Shown: positions 20,185 through 28,922, numbered from the stretch's first letter. The stretch: 46,513 bases of DNA from Sporanaerobium hydrogeniformans (GCF_002735925.1 NZ_PEDL01000021.1:1-46513); one strand, 5' to 3'. The notes: generated from the sequence alone by a model not told the origin. Numbers and translations are program-made.

Positions 20185-20874
20185 CTATTTTTGTCCATAA
20201 TAAGCATTTTCACCATGTTTTCTATAATAGTGCTTATCTTGTAATTCTTGAGGAGCTGGAATATTTTGAGGATTAAGCATTTCGCATCTTGCTGCCATTT
20301 TTGCAACTTCTTCTAAAACAACTGCATGATGAACCGCCTCTAATCCATCTTTACCCCAAGTAAACGGACCATGATTTTTACATAGCACTGCTGGCATTGC
20401 CATATAATCTTTATCCTTAAAATAGTCTGCAATTAGTAAACCTGTATTTTTTTCATAAGCTTCTTCAATCTCTTCTTGAGTTAAATTTCTTACACATGGG
20501 ATTTCTCCATACATATAGTCTGCATGTGTTGTTCCATAGCAAGGAATGCCTCTGCCAGCTTGTGCCCAACTTGTTGCCCATGGTGAATGTGTATGTACAA
20601 TACCTCTAATGTCAGGAAAGCTTTTATAGAGTTCGATATGAGTGGATGTATCTGAGGAAGGGTTATACTTACCTTCTATCTTTTTGCCATCTAAATCTAC
20701 TACCACCATATCCTCAGCTGTCAACTTATCATAATCTACACCACTTGGCTTAATAACTACTAACTTGGTTTCTGGATCTATTTCACTTACATTTCCCCAA
20801 GTAAAGGTTACTAAACCATATTTAGGTAATTCCATATTTGCTTTATATACCTTTTTCTTTAATTCTTCTAACAT
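20185..20874 (-). CDS. ulaF: L-ribulose-5-phosphate 4-epimerase (AraD/UlaF)
   Basis: Class II aldolase-family epimerase that converts L-ribulose-5-phosphate to D-xylulose-5-phosphate, the last step joining ascorbate catabolism to the pentose phosphate pathway. Family landmarks are [11 protein letters not shown] and KPSGVDY near the N-terminus and the zinc-binding HTHSPWA plus GTTHADY segment. I start at the ATG at 20874, one base past the UlaE stop codon, with GGAGG six bases upstream inside the end of ulaE; the open frame extends five codons more. Context with UlaE, UlaG and UlaABC favours UlaF over an arabinose-operon AraD, although the two are hardly distinguishable by sequence. Confidence 0.92.
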   Translation of the reverse strand: MLEELKKKVYKANMELPKYGLVTFTWGNVSEIDPETKLVVIKPSGVDYDKLTAEDMVVVDLDGKKIEGKYNPSSDTSTHIELYKSFPDIRGIVHTHSPWATSWAQAGRGIPCYGTTHADYMYGEIPCVRNLTQEEIEEAYEKNTGLLIADYFKDKDYMAMPAVLCKNHGPFTWGKDGLEAVHHAVVLEEVAKMAARCEMLNPQNIPAPQELQDKHYYRKHGENAYYGQK

Positions 20875-20875
20875 C

Positions 20876-21736
20876 TTAGGCCTCCACACATACTTTATCT
20901 GCTTTATCTAAAATTGCTCGCATTTTCCTATTGGCATTTATTAAATCTTCTTTCCAATCAGGACTTCCTTTATACCAAAATTCTGTCACATATTTTCTAA
21001 TCCCAATAGCCCATGCTGCATGAATAATTTTCTCGAAATCAACATGCCCCTCGCCATAAGGTATTTCCCTATATTTTCCTGGTACACTTTCCTTTAAATG
21101 AAGTGAGGTAATATGTCCTTTACCTGCCATTAAATCTTGCGCTTCATCTACGCCTAATAACACAGCTGCATTCTTCATATTACCACTATCTGGATAGATC
21201 CCTAAATAGGCTGAGTCAATTTGTTTAACATAGAACATAGCCTTCCATACTGTATTCATAAAGCTATTTTCCATAGTTTCTAATTCAATCAAAATCCCAT
21301 ATTTAGCTGCAATCTTTGTTGCTTTTTTAAGATTTTTTATAAACCTTTGTGTGGTTTCTGCAGTAGACTCCTCATAATAAACATCATATCCTGGAATCAT
21401 AACAATTCTAATGCCTAAGTCATCTGCCAGTTCTAGTGCCTTTTCTAAAATCTCCATTCCCCTGTTACAAAGCTTTTCGTCACTATTACCAAGAGAATAG
21501 CGTGTTAAAGCACTTACACACATAGAACGAATAGGGATACCTACTTCAAACATATGCTCAATCATTTTTAATCTTTCTTCTTTAGGCATATAAATTCTTT
21601 GAATTTTTTCCTCTGTTTCATCAATACTGATTTCCACAAAATCATAGCCTGCTTCCTTCGCTGCTTGTAGCTTTTCTTTCCAAGTTAAATCTGCCGGCAT
21701 TGCCTTTTCATATAATCCAATTGTATAAGCTTTCAT
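20876..21736 (-). CDS. ulaE: L-ribulose-5-phosphate 3-epimerase (UlaE/SgbU)
   Basis: 286-residue TIM-barrel xylose-isomerase-like epimerase converting L-xylulose-5-phosphate to L-ribulose-5-phosphate. Typical features are the starting block [11 protein letters not shown], the metal-binding acidic residues in ELETMENSF and YPDSGNM, and [22 protein letters not shown] (quoted in parts: HLKES, then GEGHVDF). The ATG at 21736 has GGAGG five bases upstream; an in-frame ATG four codons earlier overlaps that sequence and is unlikely. It follows the propeller-protein gene by 14 bp and is tightly coupled to ulaF. The enzyme that should supply its substrate, UlaD, is not in the window. Confidence 0.92.
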   Translation of the reverse strand: MKAYTIGLYEKAMPADLTWKEKLQAAKEAGYDFVEISIDETEEKIQRIYMPKEERLKMIEHMFEVGIPIRSMCVSALTRYSLGNSDEKLCNRGMEILEKALELADDLGIRIVMIPGYDVYYEESTAETTQRFIKNLKKATKIAAKYGILIELETMENSFMNTVWKAMFYVKQIDSAYLGIYPDSGNMKNAAVLLGVDEAQDLMAGKGHITSLHLKESVPGKYREIPYGEGHVDFEKIIHAAWAIGIRKYVTEFWYKGSPDWKEDLINANRKMRAILDKADKVCVEA

Positions 21737-21749
21737 ATATTCCTCCATG

Positions 21750-22793
21750 CTAATCCAAGGTATACATGGCTATTTCATCGGTTTCACGATTTGCTGCTAC
21801 TAAAATATCCTCTTGATTTTTTCTGTATACCATTACATTTGCTGCACCATATCCGCTATCTAATTCTTCTACTTCATACTTTCCCTTCTCATCTACACTA
21901 AAAGAAAGTAATTTTTTTTCGCCTTGTCGATTACCTACTATCACTCTTGATTTTCCCCAAAGTTTTCCACCATAAAGTGCATGGAGAAAGTCTAGTTTTT
22001 CAGGGTACTCATAGTCTAACTGATAACTATCCTTATGTTTTTTGTATATACTGCAGGTATCACCATGGAATGGTGCAAATACAAATAATTCTTCTTCTCC
22101 ATCATTATCTAAATCCAACATAACAGCATCGCTTGCTGGCGTATCTATTAACTGTTTTATTTCCCACTCTCCATCTGATTCCATAGGAGGAATAAATTGA
22201 TAAACTCCCTGCTCACAAGACACAATGGCACTTTCTCCTACTTCATCTTGATGCTTATAATAACCATGATTTTTTAGCATTCCTGATTTTAATTCTTTTA
22301 AAGGAAGTTGCTTCTTTTCATCATAATCATCTAAGTTCTCTGGAAGTACTGCAAAAAATACTTTTCCTGGCATTGACCAGTCATCTTTGCAATTATGCCC
22401 TGATTTTAATGCACATACAAAGAGGTATTTCACTCCATTCTTTTGTAAAATATCAAAACGATGCACAAAAGGAACTTCTACCAATGTTTTGATTTCCCAA
22501 TTGTCCTTACCTTTTGGGATGGCTCTAATAATTTTTGCTTCTTTAGAATCGTTAGGGGAATAAAATTCATGAGTCGCTAAAAATTCACCATTTCTATCTT
22601 CTAGTGGGACAATAGACATGGTACCACCTGGTCCTTCCCACACTGTTTCTTCTAAGTTTCCATCCTTATCAAAAAGCAAGCATTTATTTACTTTTTCAGC
22701 TGCAACTAAAAAATGTTGCTTATCGTTATAATAAAGCTCAGAAAGTGAATAACACTTTTCCAATGAGCCAATTACCTTTTTAGTTATCTTCAT
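21750..22793 (-). CDS. Cytosolic beta-propeller-like protein of unknown function in ula operon
   Basis: 347 residues, not assigned to a named enzyme. It lacks a signal peptide and hydrophobic segments. The sequence is rich in short beta-strand repeats, and contains one DLDNDGEEELFVFAP segment of the FG-GAP/VCBS calcium-binding type, suggesting a beta-propeller of about six or seven blades. GGGAGAAAAG precedes the ATG. It lies between ulaG and ulaE, exactly where the decarboxylase UlaD would be expected. Possible roles are a lactonase-like or mutarotase-like enzyme, or a sugar-phosphate-binding accessory protein; none is shown by the sequence. Confidence 0.7.
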   Translation of the reverse strand: MKITKKVIGSLEKCYSLSELYYNDKQHFLVAAEKVNKCLLFDKDGNLEETVWEGPGGTMSIVPLEDRNGEFLATHEFYSPNDSKEAKIIRAIPKGKDNWEIKTLVEVPFVHRFDILQKNGVKYLFVCALKSGHNCKDDWSMPGKVFFAVLPENLDDYDEKKQLPLKELKSGMLKNHGYYKHQDEVGESAIVSCEQGVYQFIPPMESDGEWEIKQLIDTPASDAVMLDLDNDGEEELFVFAPFHGDTCSIYKKHKDSYQLDYEYPEKLDFLHALYGGKLWGKSRVIVGNRQGEKKLLSFSVDEKGKYEVEELDSGYGAANVMVYRKNQEDILVAANRETDEIAMYTLD

Positions 22794-22843
22794 TTTCTTT
22801 TCTCCCGTCTTCTACTAAGCTGTTATAATCTCTTGGGATTTTC

Positions 22844-23947
22844 TTATAAACATGAACGGAATGGTATGTTTTGTGGTGCTTCAAAGCAATCTTCAAATCC
22901 TCTTGGGTGGTGATAAGCTTTACGCTCTTTATCACGTGGGTAAACGTATTTGCCTCCAACTTCCCAAAAGAATGGATGGAATTTATAATCCAATCTATCT
23001 TTTTTCATATCATATAATACTTTAATTTCATTGACATCTGCCATAAAGTTTGTCCATACATCATAGTGAATTGGAATAACAACCTCACAACGAAGTGCTT
23101 CAGCCATTCTTAAAATATCACAAGATGTCATTTTATCAGCCATACCTACAGGATTTTCTCCATAAGAACCAAAAGCAACATCAATATCATAATCTTTACC
23201 GTGTTTAGCAAAATAGATAGAATAATGAGAATCTCCACTATGATAAATGTTTCCACCTGGTGTTTTAATTAAGAAGTTAACCGCTTTATCATCCATATCT
23301 GTTGGACAAACTCCTGTTAGTTCTTCTCTATCTGGACCCGTAGAATCTGTTGTTACTAAACATGTTCTATCAAAAGAGTCTAAAGCTACAATCTCAATAT
23401 CTTTTATTTTAATAACATCTCCTGGTTTAACAGTTACACAGCGTTCTGCTGGCACTCCCCATTTAATCCATGTTTCTACTGATTTTTTAGGTCCAATAAA
23501 TGGAACAGGAATTTCTTTTCCATTTTCGTCCACTGTTGTAATACCACTATTAATAACATGTGCCGCATATTCAGCACTCATATGATCTTGATGATAATGG
23601 GTAGCTAATACCGCATCTACTGTTTTAATAGCAAAAGGATCAATAACAAATGGTACTGCTCTTAGATTTGGCTGCATTTTTCTTCCACCACACATATTTG
23701 CCATTTGGTGTCCTACTGCCATCTTTCCATCTCCATGTGTACGTTTTCCATTGCCACACCAAAGATCTATACTGATGTTACAGCCTGCAGGCGTTTTAAC
23801 CCAAATACCTGTACAACCTAACCACCACATAGCTACTGTGCCAGGTTCTACTACTTCATCTTCAATTTCTTCATTTAACCAAGTTCCCCATTCTGGGAAA
23901 GTACTCATAATCCAACTCTCTCTTGTTATTTGATTAATTTTACTCAT
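22844..23947 (-). CDS. ulaG: L-ascorbate-6-phosphate lactonase (UlaG)
   Basis: 367-residue metallo-beta-lactamase-fold lactonase that opens L-ascorbate-6-phosphate to 3-keto-L-gulonate-6-phosphate in the cytoplasm. The metal-binding motif THYHQDH (H117, H119, D121, H122) is intact, and the overall length and blocks such as [18 protein letters not shown] match UlaG. GAGGAGAAAG precedes the ATG. It follows the Enzyme I gene by 30 bp and precedes the propeller gene. Together with UlaABC it identifies the pathway as ascorbate rather than another pentose or ketogluconate route. Confidence 0.95.
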   Translation of the reverse strand: MSKINQITRESWIMSTFPEWGTWLNEEIEDEVVEPGTVAMWWLGCTGIWVKTPAGCNISIDLWCGNGKRTHGDGKMAVGHQMANMCGGRKMQPNLRAVPFVIDPFAIKTVDAVLATHYHQDHMSAEYAAHVINSGITTVDENGKEIPVPFIGPKKSVETWIKWGVPAERCVTVKPGDVIKIKDIEIVALDSFDRTCLVTTDSTGPDREELTGVCPTDMDDKAVNFLIKTPGGNIYHSGDSHYSIYFAKHGKDYDIDVAFGSYGENPVGMADKMTSCDILRMAEALRCEVVIPIHYDVWTNFMADVNEIKVLYDMKKDRLDYKFHPFFWEVGGKYVYPRDKERKAYHHPRGFEDCFEAPQNIPFRSCL

Positions 23948-23977
23948 TCTTTCTCCTCTTTTCTTCTTTAAATTTAT

Positions 23978-25660
23978 TTATTTTACATCTTCTATTAATG
24001 CCATTACTTCATTTAAACCTTTTGCTCTTATTACTTTTTCTGCCAATTCTTCACAGGCTTTGTAATCCCACTGACGAATAGCTGCTTTAATCTTTGCTAC
24101 TTCACCAGCGCACACACTATACTCATCAAGTCCCATGCCCAAAAGAACTGGAACTGCCTTTATATCACTTGCAAATTCACCACACATTCCTACTGGAATT
24201 CCAGCTTTATGCCCTGCTTTGATTACTTTTGCAATAGCTCTCATAACTGCTGGATGGAAAGAATTATACATACTACTAATGTGTTGGTTCCCTCTATCTA
24301 CTGCTAAAAGATATTGAGTTAAATCATTCGTACCAATACTAAAAAAATCTACTTCTTCAGCAAACGCTTCTACACACATAACAGAAGCAGGCGTTTCAAT
24401 CATCATTCCTACTTTTACATGCTCATCGTAAGCTTTTCCCTCTTGCAAAAGTTCTTTTTTACATGTTTCTAAGAGAGCTTTAGCACTGTGTAATTCCTCA
24501 AGAGATACAATCATTGGATACATAATCCATATTTCACCAAAAGCACTCGCTCTTAATAAGGCGCGTAATTGCGTTTTAAATAAATCCTGCTTTTCTAAAG
24601 AAATACGAATCGCTCGCCATCCTAAAAAGGGATTTTCTTCTTGTTCAAATGGATAGTAGGGAAGTGCTTTATCTCCACCTATATCAAGTGTCCTGATAAT
24701 AACTTCTCCTTCACATAATCTAGCAGCTTCTTTATAAGCTTCAAACTGTTCCTCTTCTGTAGGAAATTGTGTGTTTTCCATATATAAAAATTCACTTCGA
24801 AATAAACCAATGCCATCAATATATTTTGTTACTGCATTTTTTACATCCTCAATACATCCTACATTGGCACAAACTTTTACTTTTCTTCCATCCTTTGTTT
24901 CTGCTGGAAGGTTAGCTATCTTTTCTAAAAGCTCTTTTTCTTGCTGCTCTTTATGTTCTAATTCCTGATAATGCTTACGCGTTTCTTCATCTGGATTGAT
25001 TATAATTATACCTTTTTGGGCATCCATTATAATCTGATCTTCATCATCAATGATTTCCATAATCCCTTGAACCCCTACTAATGCAGGTAAACCCATATTT
25101 TTAGCCATAATGGATACATGACTTGTTACACCACCTAATTCGGTAATAAAGCCCTTTATGTATTTTAAGTCTAATTTTGCAGTATCTGATGGTGCTAAAT
25201 CCTTTGTTACTAAAATAGCTTCTTCATTTAGATCTCCAAAATCACGCTCTTTAAGTCCCTTTAAATGGGTCATTAAACGATTACGAATATCATTAATATC
25301 TGCCACTCTTTCACGCATGTACTCATTATCCATACTTTCAAAAATCATAATGAACTCTTGGGCAGTTTTGTCTAATGCTAGTTCAGCATTATCCTCATTC
25401 ATTGTGATTTTATTAATAACACCCTCCATAAGTCCTACATCATTTACTAACTCAAGATGTGCTGCAAATATCTCATTGTCCTTTGCGAGTGTTTCTATCT
25501 TTGCAGAAACAAATTGTACAGCTTCTTTATATTTTTGAATTTCATCTTCTACATTAGAAATCCTATAAGTTGAAGGCACTAATTCTACTGTCTCTACCTT
25601 ATATACTTTAGCAATAGCAATGCCGCTAGAAGTCGTTTTAGCTACTTCAATTGTCTTCAT
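23978..25660 (-). CDS. ptsI: PTS Enzyme I, operon-encoded copy
   Basis: 560-residue phosphoenolpyruvate:HPr phosphotransferase, the first enzyme of the sugar phosphotransferase chain. The swivelling His domain carries the phosphorylated H181 in GGVTSHVSIM, and the C-terminal PEP-binding barrel has EIWIMYPMI, ETPASV, SIGTNDLTQY and the active cysteine in VGMCGEFASD. Full length and intact. It overlaps in operon structure with an HPr gene (3-bp gap, GAGGAG before the ATG) and precedes ulaG, so the ascorbate system seems to carry its own phosphate-relay proteins. A housekeeping ptsHI pair may exist elsewhere, or this may be the only one. Confidence 0.95.
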   Translation of the reverse strand: MKTIEVAKTTSSGIAIAKVYKVETVELVPSTYRISNVEDEIQKYKEAVQFVSAKIETLAKDNEIFAAHLELVNDVGLMEGVINKITMNEDNAELALDKTAQEFIMIFESMDNEYMRERVADINDIRNRLMTHLKGLKERDFGDLNEEAILVTKDLAPSDTAKLDLKYIKGFITELGGVTSHVSIMAKNMGLPALVGVQGIMEIIDDEDQIIMDAQKGIIIINPDEETRKHYQELEHKEQQEKELLEKIANLPAETKDGRKVKVCANVGCIEDVKNAVTKYIDGIGLFRSEFLYMENTQFPTEEEQFEAYKEAARLCEGEVIIRTLDIGGDKALPYYPFEQEENPFLGWRAIRISLEKQDLFKTQLRALLRASAFGEIWIMYPMIVSLEELHSAKALLETCKKELLQEGKAYDEHVKVGMMIETPASVMCVEAFAEEVDFFSIGTNDLTQYLLAVDRGNQHISSMYNSFHPAVMRAIAKVIKAGHKAGIPVGMCGEFASDIKAVPVLLGMGLDEYSVCAGEVAKIKAAIRQWDYKACEELAEKVIRAKGLNEVMALIEDVK

Positions 25661-25663
25661 AGT

Positions 25664-25933
25664 TTACTCCTCGTTTAAACCACTTTTAATGGCTTCAATA
25701 ATTGCTTTTAAGTCTTCTTCTTCTGTCATTCCGCTACACTCTACTGTAATCTCCATACCACATGTAATATTCGCTCCCATTAAAAAGAGAACACTTTTTG
25801 GATTGACTCTTGTTCCATCTTCTTTAATCAAAAAAACTTCTGATTTACAACCACGTGCTACCTCTGTTAATACCCCAGCTGGTCTTAAATGTAACCCTGA
25901 TTTGTTAATAACTTTTACTTTTTCTTTTACCAT
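25664..25933 (-). CDS. ptsH: HPr phosphocarrier protein
   Basis: 89-residue HPr that shuttles phosphate from Enzyme I to the PTS EIIA. The catalytic histidine H15 in SGLHLRPAG is present, and the regulatory-serine position is Ser (S47 in NPKSVLFLM). It therefore could be a substrate of HPr kinase and contribute to CcpA-type catabolite control, although the surrounding residues differ from the usual SIMGVMSLG form. AAGGAG lies inside the end of the upstream membrane-protein gene, which overlaps this one by 7 bp, suggesting translational coupling. Confidence 0.93.
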   Translation of the reverse strand: MVKEKVKVINKSGLHLRPAGVLTEVARGCKSEVFLIKEDGTRVNPKSVLFLMGANITCGMEITVECSGMTEEEDLKAIIEAIKSGLNEE

Positions 25934-26442
25934 TTCTCTCTTCTCCTTTTTAAGTTCTTTTTTTTTAATTTCAATACTTTATCTAAACTTTCCTGAATAT
26001 AAATGGCTTCAACATGGTTTTGTAATGCTCTTAAAACCTCTCCAATCAAATATTTATTAAAAAGCAATTTTAGCTTTCCTTTATGCGTGTAAATAATAAC
26101 GGTCATCTGTGAACTTAAATGTTCTTCTATTTCTATTTTTATAATCTGCTCCCAAGTGATTGTAAAACCAAACTTCTCAATTCCTTTTGATGAAATACCA
26201 CGTTTAACTCCTACACTTCCAAAGAGTACTACATAAAGGAGTACATTTCGTAAGCTTTCTAAGAGTGATGCATCCTCTCTTACAGGACAAAACAAAAAGA
26301 CACCAAATACAATTAATGCATATGTAAAAAAATCATCTTTACCTCTAACATGAATCGTACGGTTGCGCCTTACGATAAATAGTATTTCTAGAATTATCAT
26401 CCCAACCAACAATAAACATAAAGCTCCATTTAAAACATTCAT
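25927..26442 (-). CDS. Small membrane protein with PH-like cytoplasmic domain (DUF5673-like)
   Basis: 171 residues, no assigned function. Three hydrophobic segments (about 4-23, 40-52 and 68-80) are followed by a soluble part of about 75 residues with alternating strands (FTITWEQIIKIEIEE, MTVIIYTHKG) and a very basic tail ending KRRREKW. The topology resembles DUF5673 or bacterial PH-like membrane proteins. It is first in the operon leading to HPr, EI and UlaG, has a GGAGGG ribosome binding site, and overlaps HPr by 7 bp. A link to the PTS is implied only by position. Confidence 0.6.
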   Translation of the reverse strand: MNVLNGALCLLLVGMIILEILFIVRRNRTIHVRGKDDFFTYALIVFGVFLFCPVREDASLLESLRNVLLYVVLFGSVGVKRGISSKGIEKFGFTITWEQIIKIEIEEHLSSQMTVIIYTHKGKLKLLFNKYLIGEVLRALQNHVEAIYIQESLDKVLKLKKKNLKRRREKW

Positions 26443-26471
26443 ATTTGTTGTCCCTCCTTCCTTTTATGAAA

Positions 26472-26500
26472 ATTTTATCACTGTTTTTGTTCGTTGTCAA
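26472..26500 (-). promoter_or_regulatory. Promoter of the HPr-EI-ulaG-ulaE-ulaF operon
   Basis: Minus strand TTGACA (26495-26500), 17-bp spacer, TAAAAT (26472-26477). It lies just upstream of the small membrane-protein gene and should drive the seven-gene operon down to ulaF. Confidence 0.7.
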
Positions 26501-26521
26501 TCGTATTTTCCTTTATTTTAT

Positions 26522-26545
26522 GTTCATTTTGCACATTATATGAAC
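26522..26545. promoter_or_regulatory. Putative UlaR-type operator, inverted GTTCA/TGAAC
   Basis: GTTCA (26522-26526) faces TGAAC (26541-26545), the starts being 19 bp apart. The right arm is part of TTATATGAAC (26536-26545), an exact 10-mer also found before the DeoR-family regulator and ulaA. It lies upstream of the -35 box. Confidence 0.55.
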
Positions 26546-26564
26546 TTTATTTTAAGTAAAAATA

Positions 26565-26605
26565 AAAAAAGATGAAAAAAGAACTTATCTTTTTTCATCT
26601 TTTTT
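26565..26605 (-). terminator. Terminator of the DeoR-family regulator gene
   Basis: An 18-bp perfect stem (26565-26582 with 26588-26605) with a 5-nt loop and A/T-runs at both feet. It lies 30 bp past the regulator stop codon and separates it from the following operon. Confidence 0.85.
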
Positions 26606-26635
26606 CTCTATTTTCACTTGGACTTTAACTCTCCT

Positions 26636-27403
26636 TTAGGATACACACATAACATTTATCCCTGCTGAATGTAATCCTCTTACTATCTCTTCTGGTGCTT
26701 TTTCATCTGTAATTACATTTTGTATTTTATTAAGGGGGCAACTGGTAAAACTACTATTTACCCCCAGTTTAGTATGATCTGCTAAAATATAACTTTCTTG
26801 GGTTACCCTTGTAAACATCAATTCATTAATATTTACCTCACTGAGTATTTCTGTGGTCATCCCACTTTCTAGACTAAGCCCACTGCATCCAATGAAGCTT
26901 TTTTTAGCCGTTACCATATTTAAATTACTCTTAGCAAATTCACCTACTAGAGCATGCTTAACAGCGCCAACCTCTCCTCCTGTCACAATGATTGTCACAT
27001 TAGGAGAGTGTTCCATCCCAATAGCTTGTCCATTATTCGTGATAACCGTCACACGCTTATCACCTAAATATTTAATAAGTTGGAGTGCTGTTGCACTTGT
27101 GTTTATAAAAATAGTGTCCCCATGTTCTACAAGACTTGCTGCATATTTTGCAATTTTTTCCCGATAACCCTGTATCTTATCTTCTTGAACTCGCTCTTTA
27201 CTACTTTCTCTCACAACAGCTGCTCCGCCATAAAAACGTTCTAAAAAATGATTGTCTTCTAAGTACTGTAAGTCTCTTCTTATTGTGAGTGGTGAAACAT
27301 CAAACTTTTTTGCTAAATCATTTACCTTCACTGTGCCATCATTCTTTAGTGCTTCTAATACTTTGTTTCTTCGTCCATCAACTACACTCTTATTTCTTTT
27401 CAT
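26636..27403 (-). CDS. DeoR/GlpR-family transcription regulator (UlaR-like)
   Basis: About 255 residues. The N-terminal winged helix-turn-helix shows the DeoR signature (VNDLAKKFDVSPLTIRRDL), and the C-terminal DeoRC sensor domain has the family blocks DTIFINTSATAL, VTGGEV and ADHTKLG. It would bind a sugar-phosphate effector, plausibly L-ascorbate-6-phosphate as for UlaR, and control the flanking ula promoters. I start at the ATG at 27403, preceded by GTGAGGTG; the open frame continues 19 codons upstream into promoter sequence. Its own promoter carries a TTATATGAAC element over the -10 box, suggesting autoregulation. Confidence 0.88.
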   Translation of the reverse strand: MKRNKSVVDGRRNKVLEALKNDGTVKVNDLAKKFDVSPLTIRRDLQYLEDNHFLERFYGGAAVVRESSKERVQEDKIQGYREKIAKYAASLVEHGDTIFINTSATALQLIKYLGDKRVTVITNNGQAIGMEHSPNVTIIVTGGEVGAVKHALVGEFAKSNLNMVTAKKSFIGCSGLSLESGMTTEILSEVNINELMFTRVTQESYILADHTKLGVNSSFTSCPLNKIQNVITDEKAPEEIVRGLHSAGINVMCVS

Positions 27404-27431
27404 ACTCTTTTTCACCTCACTTATTTGATAT

Positions 27432-27460
27432 ATTATATGAACCATTTGATTATTTGTCAA
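27432..27460 (-). promoter_or_regulatory. Promoter of the DeoR-family regulator with overlapping operator
   Basis: Consensus sigma-A promoter on the minus strand: TTGACA (27455-27460), 17-bp spacer, TATAAT (27432-27437). TTATATGAAC (27433-27442) overlaps the -10 box, a position suited to autorepression. Confidence 0.8.
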
Positions 27461-27463
27461 TAT

Positions 27464-27508
27464 ACGACTATTAGCGGATCATGAAATATCATGTCCGCTA
27501 ATAGTCGT
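27464..27508. repeat. Long perfect hairpin between UROD-family gene and regulator promoter
   Basis: Arms 27464-27478 and 27494-27508 are perfectly complementary over 15 bp and extend with five more pairs (27480-27484/27489-27493) after one bulged base, leaving a 4-nt AATA loop. It lies 9 bp past the stop codon of the UROD-family gene. No T-run follows on either strand, so it may be an RNA 3'-end stabiliser, a factor-assisted terminator or a palindromic protein site rather than a standard terminator. Confidence 0.6.
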
Positions 27509-27516
27509 TACTTCTA

Positions 27517-28545
27517 TTATTTATGAAAGGTTCCGTATTTTTCAAAGCATTCCAATGCAAAAAGCATAGATTCTTCAGTTGTCCCAATTGATTTCAAATA
27601 ACCATATTCCACGCCAATTAATCCGCCTGAAGGAGTAGCCCATTTTTCAACCAGTTCTTTTACTTCCTCTTCTATTAACTTTTTATCACCTGTTGGCAAT
27701 GTTGCTTGGATATCTACTGCAGCTTCAAAACAAATCCTTCCTCGGGCAATTTTAGATACTTCATCGATATCAACTAATCTAGGTTGATGAATATTTAATA
27801 TATCCACACCCATCTCAATAAAGTCTTCTAAAATATCATTTATCTTTCCATCAGTGTGTAAACGAACATCCATTTTACATGCATGCGCTTTATCAAAAAC
27901 TCTTTTGTACTGTGGTTTAAAAATTTCCCTAAAGATTGTTGGGGAAATCATCAGACTTTGCTGAGTTCCCCAATCGTCTGTGGTATCATAACAATGAATT
28001 CTTCCTTCACCTAGACGATAAGCTTCTTCAATAATTCCAATCTGATAATCTGCAAGTTTAATAGCCAATGCTTCTATTTCTTCTGGATCTGTGATACAAT
28101 CCATTAATGTATTTTCAAATCCACGAAGAAAATGCATTCTTTCAAAAATACATTGAGGACTATTAAGCTGGACATAGAGCCCCTTTTCTTCTGCAGCATC
28201 TAATGCTTCTTTTAATCCATCAAAACGTCCTTCTGCCTTCGCATCTGGAAATTCATAGGTCTCTAAATCTTCCCATTCTTCAATAGGAATATTAACAACC
28301 TGTCCCATATCAGAGCCTGTAGCATCATCACTTTCCCACAAGCATCCCCATTCGTCATGTTCACCGGAAACAGGACGTATTTTTTTAGAAACAGTACATG
28401 GTACACTGTTATCTCTTTTATCTCTTGGAGGTAATACAAAGATTCTACATACGTCACCTTTTCCTCCAATTCTATCAAATCTAAGGCCTATACGCTCTGG
28501 ATTTTCAAAGCGAATATTCTTCTTAATTATCTCATATCCTGTCAT
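27517..28545 (-). CDS. UROD-superfamily protein in the ulaAB operon (HTDG variant)
   Basis: 342-residue uroporphyrinogen-decarboxylase-fold protein. At the metal-ligand position it has RLHTDGKIND, so the histidine (H230) is retained while the cysteine of the methyltransferase HxCG motif is Asp (D232). Such HTDG forms occur in uncharacterised UROD-like proteins of sugar loci. The ATG begins 2 bp after the ulaB stop codon with AGGAG inside the end of ulaB, so it is translated with the ascorbate PTS genes. It might be a methyltransferase, or a decarboxylase replacing the absent UlaD; both are inference. A true haem-pathway HemE is unlikely from context. Confidence 0.8.
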   Translation of the reverse strand: MTGYEIIKKNIRFENPERIGLRFDRIGGKGDVCRIFVLPPRDKRDNSVPCTVSKKIRPVSGEHDEWGCLWESDDATGSDMGQVVNIPIEEWEDLETYEFPDAKAEGRFDGLKEALDAAEEKGLYVQLNSPQCIFERMHFLRGFENTLMDCITDPEEIEALAIKLADYQIGIIEEAYRLGEGRIHCYDTTDDWGTQQSLMISPTIFREIFKPQYKRVFDKAHACKMDVRLHTDGKINDILEDFIEMGVDILNIHQPRLVDIDEVSKIARGRICFEAAVDIQATLPTGDKKLIEEEVKELVEKWATPSGGLIGVEYGYLKSIGTTEESMLFALECFEKYGTFHK

Positions 28546-28547
28546 AA

Positions 28548-28850
28548 CTATGCTCCTATTTCATTAGGGAAATGTTCTTTTATTGCATTAACTAATGTGT
28601 CTGTAACTTGTTTTGTGTCAATTAAATTTTTTGTTTCTGCAATAACCGCATTACTTGGAGGAAGCATCCCTGCCCATTCAGGACTTGTTAAAACAATGTC
28701 TGTGTTGTTAATATATGCCATTGCTTCTCCGAAAGAACATGACTCTACATTTGCTTCAATCTTATTTTGTTGGCAAATATTTTTTACATTAATTTTTAAG
28801 ATTGTACTTGTTCCCATTCCATTTCCACATACACATAATATATTTAACAT
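28548..28850 (-). CDS. ulaB: Ascorbate-type PTS EIIB (UlaB)
   Basis: 100-residue PTS EIIB of the lactose/ascorbate (SgaB) type, which passes phosphate from EIIA to the incoming sugar. The phosphocysteine is C8 in CVCGNGMGTS at the end of the first strand. AAGGAAGAG precedes the ATG. It is encoded 72 bp after ulaA and directly before the UROD-family gene. Length and architecture match UlaB. Confidence 0.93.
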   Translation of the reverse strand: MLNILCVCGNGMGTSTILKINVKNICQQNKIEANVESCSFGEAMAYINNTDIVLTSPEWAGMLPPSNAVIAETKNLIDTKQVTDTLVNAIKEHFPNEIGA

Positions 28851-28922
28851 TTTATCTCTTCCTTTCTAGTTGAGTAGGATAATTATCTAGTATACCCTAC
28901 TTTTTATTTGTCATTTCATCAT

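Noticed and set aside
25620-26060. 146-residue plus-strand open frame across the EI/HPr/membrane-protein junction
   Set aside because: Its hydrophobic look comes from the complement of Lys/Glu-rich genes. No ribosome binding site, and it crosses three well-supported genes.
27517-28545. Haem-pathway uroporphyrinogen decarboxylase (HemE)
   Set aside because: The three UROD-like genes lie among sugar, PTS or corrinoid genes, and their motifs resemble methyltransferase or unknown branches rather than HemE.
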